From: Chryseobacterium sp. LAM-KRS1
Lineage (GTDB): Bacteria > Bacteroidota > Bacteroidia > Flavobacteriales > Weeksellaceae
DNA length: 64,000 nucleotides
Assembly: GCF_013184525.1 (NCBI RefSeq)
Contig: NZ_JAAOIZ010000005.1
Location: 496,001 to 560,000 of the forward strand
Direction: 5' to 3'
Below, one piece after another: positions 43,551 through 51,037 of the stretch. The translations under genes were made by a program, and so were the position numbers. How positions within the stretch are numbered: the first letter of the stretch is position 1; the number at the start of each line of letters is the position of its first letter. The notes beneath the pieces are model-generated. The model had not been told where the DNA came from. It did no database searches and saw only the letters and a list, made by a program, of their open reading frames with translations.

Positions 43551-44228
43551 GTGAAACGAGAGATAAAGACCACAAACGACGGAAGCAAAACACTGTTTAT
43601 CAATGAATTAAATGAAAACTACCATTCTCATCACGGAGCATTACAAGAAGCCGAACACGTGTTTATCAAAAATGGACTAATTTTGATAAATGATTGCGAA
43701 ATTAATATTTTAGAACTCGGTTTCGGGACAGGTTTGAATGTTTTGGTTACAATTAATGAATATTTAAAAACTGATAAAAATCATGTCATCAACTATTTTT
43801 CTCTGGAAAAATATCCCATAAATGAATCGGAAATTAAAGATTTGGCCTATTTTGAACTTTTTGATAACATTGAATTCAAAGAAATTTATCATAAAATTCA
43901 TGCTGCAGAATGGGAAAAATCAGTGGAAATAGTTGAAAATTTTAATTTAAAAAAAATAAAATGTGATTTTTTTGAATTAAAAAATATTGATTTACCTAAA
44001 ATAAACCTTGTATACTACGATTGTTTTGGTGCGCGCGTACAACCTGATCTATGGGAAAAACCATTATTTGAGATGGTTTCAGACAAAATGAATGTGAACG
44101 GATTATTAACAACCTACTCTTCCAAAGGAAGTGTCCGAAGAATCCTTCAGGAACTTAATTTTACTGTAGAGAAGAAACAAGGTCCGCCAGGGAAAAGGGA
44201 AATGCTGAATGCCATAAAGAGAGGGTGA
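43551..44228 (+). CDS. mnmD: tRNA 5-methylaminomethyl-2-thiouridine methyltransferase MnmD-like
   Basis: The 225-residue protein starts with GTG. It matches the methyltransferase half of MnmC as found alone (MnmD): SAM motif I in I-L-E-L-G-F-G-T-G-L-N-V, N-Y-H-S-H-H-G-A-L-Q-E-A-E-H-V-F near the start, Y-Y-D-C-F-G-A-R-V-Q-P-D-L-W and T-Y-S-S-K-G-S-V-R. It methylates the wobble uridine intermediate of certain tRNAs. The oxidase half of MnmC is absent, as expected for MnmD. It is divergent from ilvE, with a very short leader. Confidence 0.85.
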   Translation: MKREIKTTNDGSKTLFINELNENYHSHHGALQEAEHVFIKNGLILINDCEINILELGFGTGLNVLVTINEYLKTDKNHVINYFSLEKYPINESEIKDLAYFELFDNIEFKEIYHKIHAAEWEKSVEIVENFNLKKIKCDFFELKNIDLPKINLVYYDCFGARVQPDLWEKPLFEMVSDKMNVNGLLTTYSSKGSVRRILQELNFTVEKKQGPPGKREMLNAIKRG

Positions 44229-44400
44229 TCAATAGAAAATCGAAAGTCTGAGGTTTTGTAATATAAGAATTGCGGGTCAGAGGTTCAGGATTTACAACAT
44301 CTGAGATCTTATGACGCACCTTTCATTTTTCAGCTTTCAACTTTCAATTCACTTCTTTTTTTTCACAAATTTCCTTAATTTAGCTATACAAAATATATAT

Positions 44401-44817
44401 ATGATAGATAAGATCAACGTCAGAGTATATGCCTGTGCGATAAAGGAAAAAAAAGTACTTACCTTATTTGAAGAATATGCCGGAGACCAGCTTGTAAAAT
44501 TTCCGGGAGGAGGTTTGGAGTACGGAGAAGGATTACTGGAATGTCTCCACCGGGAGTTTGATGAAGAGCTCAATGTAAAAATAGATATCGTGGAACACTT
44601 CTATACACAAGAAGATTTTTTAGTATCCCGTTTCAGAGAAAATGAACAACTCCTTACCATATATTATATAGTTAATATTATCAACGAAGAAGATTTCCTT
44701 ATTCTGGATCCTTGTATAGAAAAAACGGAATGGATTGATATCAACAGACCGGACAATCCATTTCCTTTACCCATTGATCAAATCGTATTTGATAAACTGA
44801 AAGAAAAATACCTGTAA
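44401..44817 (+). CDS. Nudix hydrolase
   Basis: Start chosen at 44401 (M-I-D-K-I), where the Nudix fold begins; the longer frame from 44311 adds 30 residues that do not fit. The 138-residue protein has a complete Nudix box: G-G-L-E-Y-G-E-G-L-L-E-C-L-H-R-E-F-D-E-E-L, with the R-E-x-x-E-E metal-binding core. It hydrolyses a nucleoside diphosphate derivative; the substrate is unknown. Upstream (44229-44400) is an AT-rich stretch without an evident gene. Confidence 0.85.
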   Translation: MIDKINVRVYACAIKEKKVLTLFEEYAGDQLVKFPGGGLEYGEGLLECLHREFDEELNVKIDIVEHFYTQEDFLVSRFRENEQLLTIYYIVNIINEEDFLILDPCIEKTEWIDINRPDNPFPLPIDQIVFDKLKEKYL

Positions 44818-44830
44818 TTACTTACAGGTA

Positions 44831-45535
44831 TTATTTTTTTATTTTAAAATCACCGGCTCCCGGATATGGCTGAAGATAGCCAGAATTCCAGTTGGATTGT
44901 AATAGTGATTCTATGAATTCATCTGTTCTGTTTCTATGAGGGTCATATTGATCTTTAAGATCGATACTGGCCATTTTACCTTTAACATTCCACCAGAAAG
45001 CGCTCCACCCTCCCCTTAGTTCTTTAATAATCTCATAAACATTCTTTCCTGTCGCCCTGTTCATAAGCTTGGCAAAAACCTGACCTTCGGTTGTTGTAAG
45101 ATCGCGTAACTGCTTTTCGTACTGATCAGCCAGGATATTCTGACGGTCCCTTACATATTTTCTTTTTGCCTTACTGTCGAGATTGGTCATTTCTTTCTGA
45201 ATATCCCTGTACTGTTGTAAAGCTGCTACAAATAACGGATATACCCTGTATAGTTTTTTATTTAGAAAATAATAATAATTCCTGTCCAGCTGGTTATTGA
45301 ATTTAGGTTTGTTGAGAAGGACAAGTTCATCCATCACAACAACTGTCTCTCCATTTATTTCATAGAATTTGGCTTTCTGTCTTTCATCATAGTAATATTT
45401 ATTTCCAAATTCATCTACTTTTAACTCCTCCGGAGGGTATTGGCTCAGGGGTTTAGCAATAATAGAATCCGTTTGTCCAAAAACACCAATTCCAAAAAAG
45501 AAAAGAAAAAGACAAAAAATCTTGCTAAAATTCAT
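44831..45535 (-). CDS. DUF4294 family secreted protein
   Basis: Start chosen at 45535 (M-N-F-S-K), which gives a signal peptide ending V-F-G-Q; the frame extends 36 bp upstream. The 234-residue protein fits DUF4294, a Bacteroidota family, with Y-Y-Y-D-E-R-Q-K, an Arg/Lys-rich helical middle and a conserved E-L-R-G-G-W-S-A-F-W-W-N segment. Function is unknown. It is divergent from the M42 peptidase gene across 51 bp. Confidence 0.78.
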   Translation of the reverse strand: MNFSKIFCLFLFFFGIGVFGQTDSIIAKPLSQYPPEELKVDEFGNKYYYDERQKAKFYEINGETVVVMDELVLLNKPKFNNQLDRNYYYFLNKKLYRVYPLFVAALQQYRDIQKEMTNLDSKAKRKYVRDRQNILADQYEKQLRDLTTTEGQVFAKLMNRATGKNVYEIIKELRGGWSAFWWNVKGKMASIDLKDQYDPHRNRTDEFIESLLQSNWNSGYLQPYPGAGDFKIKK

Positions 45536-45586
45536 TATTTTTACGCGTATTAGAGCTAATATTGAACGCAAAAATCATTCCTTTTT

Positions 45587-46663
45587 ATGAAATTTGAAAA
45601 GAAATCTTTAAAATTTTTAGAAAAATACCTAAATACATCATCTCCGACGGGTTACGAGCACAAAGGGCAGGAAGTCTGGATGGATTATATCAGACCTTAT
45701 GTAGACAAAATTGAAGTTGATCACTATGGAACCTGCTATGGAATTATCAATCCTGAAGCTGAATTCAAGGTAGTCATTGAAGCGCATGCTGATGAGATCT
45801 CGTGGTATGTGAATTATATTACGGACGACGGATTAATTTATGTAATAAGAAACGGAGGTTCCGACCAAACGATAGCTCCTTCAAAAGTAGTTCATATCCA
45901 TGGAGAAAACGGGATTGTAAAGGGTGTGTTCGGATGGCCTGCAATTCACACCCGCAGCAATAATCAAAATGAGCCTACTCCTAAAATTGAAAATATCTTC
46001 ATCGATTGTGGGGCAACTTCTAAAAAAGAAGTTGAAGAGATGGGCATCTATGTGGGATGTATGATTACTTATCCTGACGAATTCTTCGAAATGAATAACC
46101 GCTATTTCGTTTGCAGGGCTTTGGATAACAGAATCGGTGGATTTATGATTGCAGAAGTAGCCAGATTATTAAAAGAAAATAAAAAAACAATTCCTTTCGG
46201 TCTGTACATTACAAATTCTGTTCAGGAAGAAGTAGGCTTGTACGGTGCAGATATGATTGCAGATACTATAAAGCCTAACATCGCCATCGTGACAGATGTA
46301 ACACATGATACAACCACCCCTATGATCGAGAAGAAAAAAGAAGGTGATCAGAAGTGTGGTAACGGGCCGGTGATTTTCTTTGCTCCAAGTGTGCATCATA
46401 CCATCAGGGAACTGATTATAGATACTGCAAAAACAAAGAAAATCCCATTCCAAAGAGCTGCAGCCAGCAGATCTACAGGAACGGATACTGATGCATTTGC
46501 CCATTCTAATGGTGGTGTTCCCAGTGCATTGATTTCATTACCTTTGCGCTATATGCACACAACAGTAGAAATGGTTTCAAAAGAAGATGTAGGAAACGTG
46601 ATCTCCCTGATCTATGAAACTATTTTAAAGATCCAGCCGGAAATGAAATTGAAATACCACTAA
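45587..46663 (+). CDS. M42 family metallopeptidase (glutamyl aminopeptidase-like)
   Basis: The 358-residue cytoplasmic peptidase has the M42 pattern: P-T-G-Y-E near the start, E-A-H-A-D-E-I with the first zinc His, R-A-L-D-N-R-I-G-G with the bridging Asp, V-Q-E-E-V-G-L-Y-G with the catalytic Glu and ligand Glu, and V-T-D-V-T-H-D for the next ligand. It forms large tetrahedral complexes in relatives and trims peptides from the N-terminus. It starts with a short promoter region shared with the divergent DUF4294 gene. Degenerate repeats follow it before rpe. Confidence 0.9.
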   Translation: MKFEKKSLKFLEKYLNTSSPTGYEHKGQEVWMDYIRPYVDKIEVDHYGTCYGIINPEAEFKVVIEAHADEISWYVNYITDDGLIYVIRNGGSDQTIAPSKVVHIHGENGIVKGVFGWPAIHTRSNNQNEPTPKIENIFIDCGATSKKEVEEMGIYVGCMITYPDEFFEMNNRYFVCRALDNRIGGFMIAEVARLLKENKKTIPFGLYITNSVQEEVGLYGADMIADTIKPNIAIVTDVTHDTTTPMIEKKKEGDQKCGNGPVIFFAPSVHHTIRELIIDTAKTKKIPFQRAAASRSTGTDTDAFAHSNGGVPSALISLPLRYMHTTVEMVSKEDVGNVISLIYETILKIQPEMKLKYH

Positions 46664-46665
46664 TA

Positions 46666-46745
46666 AAGACATCAGATAAAAGATGTCAGATGTTAGACTT
46701 TAAAAAAAACAGGTCTGATATCTGGTGTCTGGCATCTGATATCTT
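46666..46745. repeat. Degenerate inverted repeats of an AGATRTCAGAT-type unit
   Basis: This intergenic stretch holds several related copies of short units such as AGACATCAGAT and AGATGTCAGATGTTAGAC, then their inverted forms (TCTGATATCTGGTGTC) after an A-rich break. GACATC and GATGTC (46668-46673 and 46682-46687) form a perfect hairpin. It sits between the M42 stop and the rpe start. It resembles dispersed imperfect palindromic repeats found between genes in this genus. Confidence 0.5.
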
Positions 46746-46770
46746 TAATAAATCTAATATAAAAGTAAAA

Positions 46771-47421
46771 ATGAAAACTAAGCTAATTGCTCCTTCCCTT
46801 TTATCAGCAGACTTCGGGAATCTGCAAAGAGATATTGAAATGTTGAACAATTCTCAGGCAGACTGGTTCCATATTGACGTGATGGATGGGAGATTTGTAC
46901 CGAACATTTCATTTGGTTTTCCTGTAATGAAAACGGTTCAGAAGCATGCCAAAAAATTTGTTGATGTTCATTTAATGATCGTTGAACCGGAAAAATATGT
47001 TGAGGAATTTATTGACCACGGAGCAGATTTGATTTCTGTACATTATGAAGCTTGCACGCACCTGCACAGAACGATCCACCTTATTCAGAGCAGAGGCGCT
47101 AAGGCAGGAGTTGTACTGAATCCTTCCACTCCGGTTCTAATGCTGGAAGATATCATAGCAGATGTAGATCTGGTATTGTTGATGAGTGTAAATCCAGGAT
47201 TCGGGGGACAAAAATTTATTGAGAACACCTATAAGAAGATTGCTGAGACCAAAGACCTGATCTTAACCAATAATTCCACTGCTCTTATTGAAGTGGATGG
47301 TGGTGTTAACCTGGATAATGCATCGAAATTATTCGAAGCAGGCGCAGATGTTCTGGTGGCAGGAAATGCTGTTTTCTCTTCTGAAAATCCTGAGAGAACA
47401 ATTGAGCTGTTAAAAATTTAA
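46771..47421 (+). CDS. rpe: Ribulose-phosphate 3-epimerase
   Basis: Start chosen at 46771 (M-K-T-K-L-I-A-P-S-L-L-S-A-D), the family N-terminus; the frame runs 81 bp further into the degenerate repeat. The 216-residue TIM barrel carries all metal and catalytic signatures: H-I-D-V-M-D-G-R-F-V-P-N, V-H-L-M-I, M-S-V-N-P-G-F-G-G-Q-K-F and E-V-D-G-G-V-N. It interconverts ribulose 5-phosphate and xylulose 5-phosphate in the pentose phosphate pathway. Confidence 0.95.
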   Translation: MKTKLIAPSLLSADFGNLQRDIEMLNNSQADWFHIDVMDGRFVPNISFGFPVMKTVQKHAKKFVDVHLMIVEPEKYVEEFIDHGADLISVHYEACTHLHRTIHLIQSRGAKAGVVLNPSTPVLMLEDIIADVDLVLLMSVNPGFGGQKFIENTYKKIAETKDLILTNNSTALIEVDGGVNLDNASKLFEAGADVLVAGNAVFSSENPERTIELLKI

Positions 47422-47451
47422 GTAACGTCTCATTATTAAAGCTATATAAAA

Positions 47452-47474
47452 AAGGCAGCCCTTCAGGCTGCCTT
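47452..47474 (-). terminator. Hairpin terminator between rpe and the DUF1772 gene
   Basis: AAGGCAGCC (47452-47460) pairs with GGCTGCCTT (47466-47474). On the minus strand T6 follows, so it best ends the convergent DUF1772 transcript after a 160-nt 3' region; for rpe the T tract is poor. Confidence 0.7.
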
Positions 47475-47483
47475 AATTCGTTG

Positions 47484-47606
47484 AAAATCTGAGCTTACGA
47501 TGGTTATTAGTTTCAGTCATTCAGACTTTAGCTTAGATTTTCGTTGTTCTATGCTTGTGTAAAGATGCTAATAAAACACAATACCGTGCATCCGTAAAAA
47601 TACGGA
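47484..47606. other. Structured non-coding stretch between rpe and the DUF1772 gene
   Basis: AAAATCTGAGCT (47484-47495) and AGCTTAGATTTT (47530-47541) form a 12-bp stem with one G-T pair around a 34-nt loop, and TCCGTA-AAAA-TACGGA (47591-47606) forms a second hairpin. The loop holds ATGGTTATTAGTTT (47500-47513), which recurs exactly at 50814-50827 in another non-coding stretch. No coding frame is plausible here. It could be a 3' untranslated structure or a small RNA. Confidence 0.35.
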
Positions 47607-47633
47607 ATTTGCATTAAGTACTAATACTGAACA

Positions 47634-48125
47634 TTATTCCGTTTTAACCCATATACAGGCACAAATAACCAGAACAATACTGATGGTAGAACATATTGAC
47701 CTGATGTTATTGAGAAGGTTCCATCTGTTTTCAAAAGCTTCACGCACTTTTTTTAATGCTTCAGCAGTAGCATCTCCGATATTAAACTGATCCAATTGAT
47801 CATTCATAGGTACATTACCTACCACGGTAACCCCGAAAACGCCAACCAGATAAATTATTGTAGCCAATAAAAGCAAGAGAAAAGCCGGATGCTGCCCTCT
47901 GAATATATAAGTACAAATAGGAAGCATCGCTGCCGTTCCCATAAAACTCAGGAAGAAGACCGGATTGAGAATTTCACGGTTTATAGACTGCATTGCTTTC
48001 AGGTACTCCATGTCGGATAGTTTCCCTAATCCCAATACTACCGAGCAGGAATAAGCATAGAATAATCCTGCAATAAGGGCTGTAAGTGTTCCAGTAATGA
48101 TCAGAATAAGTGTTGTCATTTTCAT
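47634..48125 (-). CDS. DUF1772 family membrane protein
   Basis: Start chosen at 48125 (M-K-M-T-T-L-I-L), where the first membrane helix begins; an in-frame Met at 48149 is possible. The 163-residue protein has four predicted membrane helices and the DUF1772 pattern (A-L-I-A-G-L-F-Y-A-Y-S, L-N-P-V-F-F-L-S, V-P-M-N-D-Q-L). The family includes fungal anthrone oxygenase-like proteins; in bacteria function is mostly unknown. Confidence 0.75.
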   Translation of the reverse strand: MKMTTLILIITGTLTALIAGLFYAYSCSVVLGLGKLSDMEYLKAMQSINREILNPVFFLSFMGTAAMLPICTYIFRGQHPAFLLLLLATIIYLVGVFGVTVVGNVPMNDQLDQFNIGDATAEALKKVREAFENRWNLLNNIRSICSTISIVLVICACIWVKTE

Positions 48126-48266
48126 GTCTTTTGTTTTGGTGATTATCATTTTGTTTATTTTATAAAATTAGCTTTATTCTGAATACAATCACTCACAAAA
48201 TGAATATGCGCTCCAACTAGGAAATTAAAGAAGACTTTTGTTATTTTAGTACACAAAAATATAAGC

Positions 48267-50105
48267 ATGAGAAATAAGTGGATCATTGCCTTTTTGTTGG
48301 GAACTTTGGTTGCAGGAAATAGCAATGCACAAAATAAGCCCAATCCGAAAAAAATGGAATGGTTTCAAGATGCCAAACTGGGGATCTTTATTCACTGGGG
48401 AATCTATTCTGTAGATGGAATTTCGGAATCCTGGTCTTTTTTTAATAACTACATTAACCATGAAAATTATATGAAGCAGCTGAATGGATTTTCTGCTGCG
48501 AAATATAATCCAGCCTACTGGACAAAACTTATTAAAAATTCGGGGGCACAATATTCCGTAATCACCACAAAGCACCATGATGGGGTTTCTCTTTGGGACT
48601 CTCAGGCTGAAAAAGCGACTACTATTGCAAAAAATTCAATAGCCCAAAAAGATGTTCTCTCACCCTTTATTGACGAACTTAAAAAATCAGGGTTAAAAAC
48701 TGGTCTTTACTATTCCCTCCCGGACTGGAGCCATCCTTATTATGATATCAACACCAGAACAAAGAAGAGATATGAAATTAAGAATGATCCAGGACGATGG
48801 CAAAACTTCATCCAATATTATCAGTCACAACTCAATGATCTGTCAGACCGTTACCACCCCGATCTTTTATGGTTTGATGGCGATTGGGAACATACTTCTG
48901 AGGAATGGCAGGCATCAAAAACTTTAGACAATTTAAAAAAATATAATCCAGATATTATTATCAATTCAAGGTTAACCAATCATGGAGATTACGAAACTCC
49001 TGAGCAAGGAATCCCGGTCATCAGCCCTCAAAGTGAATACTGGGAATTATGTTATACCATGAATGATTCATGGGGATACCAACCTTTTGATCACCATTAT
49101 AAAACTCCTAATATGATTATCAGAACATTGGCAGATGTAATCAGTATGGGTGGTAATTTACTTCTGGATATCGGTCCTAAAGCAGATGGAACCATTCCGG
49201 AAGAGCAAGTAAAAATCCTCCAAAACCTGGGACGCTGGACCTCTAAATATCCTGAGGCTATATATGGAACACGCCAGGGCTTGCCTTTTGAAAACTACAA
49301 AGGAAAATCTGCAATATCTAAAGATCATAAAAAACTGTTTCTGTATCTTGAGGAAGCTAAAAATTTCACAAAAATATATGGGTTAAAATCCTTCCCGGTT
49401 TCTGCAGAAGTTCTTAGTGATCCCAATGCAAAGGTAAATATGGTAACCGATCCTGCCGGAAACCTGACTTTACATTTTTCTAATGTACAATTTGATCAGG
49501 ATGTGACTGTTATTGAGATTACTTTTAATAAGGAAATTCAGTTTAAAGCCCCCCATAAAGGAGATATTCCATCTTTAAAACAACTCACTGATCATTCCGA
49601 TACGTTTGCAGCTGTCTATGAAATTGCTGAACAGCTTCATAATGGCAATAATCTCCTGGACCATTCCGGACTTACCGCAGATGGGATGGATATGAGCATT
49701 CCAAAGACTTCAAAAACGAATGCGAAAACTTTGTCATGGATCAGCGATCATGCCGAAGCTCTTTTTGAAACCGGAAAAGGATTACCGGATGGGCATTATG
49801 CAGGTATGAGTGCCCTTTCAAAAGATAAACAAACTCTTTATCTTTTTGTAGAAGGAATTCCCACGGGACCGGTTGCTTTAAAAGGAATTAAAAATGGCAT
49901 TTCAAGAATTCGTATTGTTGGGGAAGGTTCCATGATCGACCATACTGTTTACAATAAATTGTACTGGAGTGACCGGCCTGGAATTATCTATATTGACATT
50001 CCAAAAGAAAGGCTGGATAAAGAAATGACAGTCATTGCTATACTTCTGGATAAACCATTGGAATTATACCGTGAAAAAGTAGGTGCTATAGAAAGTAATT
50101 TATAG
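48267..50105 (+). CDS. GH29 alpha-L-fucosidase with duplicated C-terminal domain
   Basis: The 612-residue secreted enzyme has a signal peptide (ending N-S-N-A-Q, residue 22) and the GH29 barrel: F-I-H-W-G-I-Y-S (41-48), T-T-K-H-H-D-G and the nucleophile Asp204 in L-W-F-D-G-D-W. The barrel ends near residue 325. Two similar domains follow: E-A-I-Y-G-T-R-Q-G-L-P ... K-L-F-L-Y-L-E-E (about 330-425) and E-A-L-F-E-T-G-K-G-L-P ... T-L-Y-L-F-V-E-G (about 497-605). One such beta-sandwich is usual, so the second is an internal duplication, linked by an unassigned segment (430-490). It removes terminal fucose from glycans. It stands alone, outside the PUL. Confidence 0.9.
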   Translation: MRNKWIIAFLLGTLVAGNSNAQNKPNPKKMEWFQDAKLGIFIHWGIYSVDGISESWSFFNNYINHENYMKQLNGFSAAKYNPAYWTKLIKNSGAQYSVITTKHHDGVSLWDSQAEKATTIAKNSIAQKDVLSPFIDELKKSGLKTGLYYSLPDWSHPYYDINTRTKKRYEIKNDPGRWQNFIQYYQSQLNDLSDRYHPDLLWFDGDWEHTSEEWQASKTLDNLKKYNPDIIINSRLTNHGDYETPEQGIPVISPQSEYWELCYTMNDSWGYQPFDHHYKTPNMIIRTLADVISMGGNLLLDIGPKADGTIPEEQVKILQNLGRWTSKYPEAIYGTRQGLPFENYKGKSAISKDHKKLFLYLEEAKNFTKIYGLKSFPVSAEVLSDPNAKVNMVTDPAGNLTLHFSNVQFDQDVTVIEITFNKEIQFKAPHKGDIPSLKQLTDHSDTFAAVYEIAEQLHNGNNLLDHSGLTADGMDMSIPKTSKTNAKTLSWISDHAEALFETGKGLPDGHYAGMSALSKDKQTLYLFVEGIPTGPVALKGIKNGISRIRIVGEGSMIDHTVYNKLYWSDRPGIIYIDIPKERLDKEMTVIAILLDKPLELYREKVGAIESNL

Positions 50106-50186
50106 GATCTGAGATTACATCATATTAACCGCTTCTAAAAAACGGCTATTATAAAAGTTTCCCAATAGCAGGGTTTGAAAATAAAA

Positions 50187-50210
50187 AATCCGGAGAATTA
50201 TCTCCGGATT
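50187..50210 (-). terminator. Terminator after ndk
   Basis: AATCCGGAGA (50187-50196) pairs perfectly with TCTCCGGATT (50201-50210) around ATTA; on the minus strand a T6 tract follows. It may also end the fucosidase transcript. Confidence 0.85.
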
Positions 50211-50233
50211 TATATTTTGAATAAATTCTGGTC

Positions 50234-50650
50234 TTAAAAGATCTCTCTTCCGGAAAAATGGAATTGTGCTTCGATAAGAGCATTTTCGTCAGAATCTGAA
50301 CCGTGAACGGCATTCTCTCCTATGCTTCTTGCAAACATTTTTCTGATAGTTCCTTCTGCAGCTTCAGCAGGGTTTGTTGCACCGATAAGAGTTCTGAAAT
50401 CTTCCACTGCATTGTCTTTTTCTAAAACAGCTGCAACAATTGGTCCTGAGCTCATAAATTCTACTAATTCCCCATAGAAAGGTCTTTCAGCATGTACTTC
50501 ATAGAATTTTTTAGCATCAGCTACAGTAAGTTGAGTTAACTTCAAAGCTTTGATTTTAAAACCTCCTTCTGCAATTTTACCTAATATAGCACCGATATGT
50601 CCGTCTGCAACTGCGTCAGGCTTAATCATAGTGAATGTAATGTTAGACAT
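50234..50650 (-). CDS. ndk: Nucleoside diphosphate kinase
   Basis: The 138-residue enzyme has the family length and motifs: T-M-I-K-P-D at the start, and the phosphorylated His116 in N-A-V-H-G-S-D-S. It balances nucleoside triphosphate pools by moving phosphate from ATP. A -7 box (TAATTTTG on the minus strand, 50682-50675) lies 25 bp before the ATG and a terminator follows the gene. Confidence 0.97.
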   Translation of the reverse strand: MSNITFTMIKPDAVADGHIGAILGKIAEGGFKIKALKLTQLTVADAKKFYEVHAERPFYGELVEFMSSGPIVAAVLEKDNAVEDFRTLIGATNPAEAAEGTIRKMFARSIGENAVHGSDSDENALIEAQFHFSGREIF

Positions 50651-50674
50651 AAACGTATATTTTTTTTAATGCCG

Positions 50675-50682
50675 CAAAATTA
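50675..50682 (-). promoter_or_regulatory. -7 box of ndk
   Basis: CAAAATTA on the plus strand reads TAATTTTG on the minus strand, matching TAnnTTTG, and implies a leader of about 20 nt. Confidence 0.5.
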
Positions 50683-50767
50683 CAAAAAAAAACCTTATCT
50701 CCATTTTAATTTTTTTTTAACATAAAAATAACTTTTATTAAGAAATAGTAAATTCATCTTTGGCACA

Positions 50768-50852
50768 GTAATTGTTTATTCTATTGCGATTCTCATGTTT
50801 AATTTGAGTTTTCATGGTTATTAGTTTTTACCCAGCTTCGGCTGGGTTTTTT
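50768..50852 (+). ncRNA. Candidate small RNA with a UUCG-loop terminator
   Basis: The gap between ndk and the Bcr/CflA gene (50651-51037) has no convincing gene. A plus-strand hairpin CCCAGC-TTCG-GCTGGG (50831-50846) followed by T6 is a textbook terminator with an extra-stable tetraloop, yet no plus-strand coding gene precedes it. CATCTTTG (50755-50762) is one base from the -7 consensus and would start an RNA of about 85 nt. Inside are a small CTCAT/TTGAG stem and the 14-base segment ATGGTTATTAGTTT, which is shared with the structured stretch after rpe. The rest of the gap (50853-51037) is AT-rich with nothing recognised. Confidence 0.4.
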
Positions 50853-51037
50853 ATTGTTAAAATCTATGATATCTCCCTTATTTTCTCAAAAAAAAATCCC
50901 CAAAATCATCACCAAGAACCCCAAAAAGTAAAAAAACGATATTTTTTCGAAAAAAATACCACTCCAACATACATGTCAAAGTGGCATTTTTTTTATTTTA
51001 AAAATCTTATTATCAACAAGATCGAAATGAGATATTT

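Noticed and set aside
44311..44400. 30-codon N-terminal extension of the Nudix hydrolase
   Set aside because: The extension is a hydrophobic Phe-rich run that does not belong to the Nudix fold; the Met at 44401 fits better.
46690..46770. 27-codon N-terminal extension of Rpe
   Set aside because: It is translated from the degenerate repeat; Rpe normally begins at the Met at 46771.
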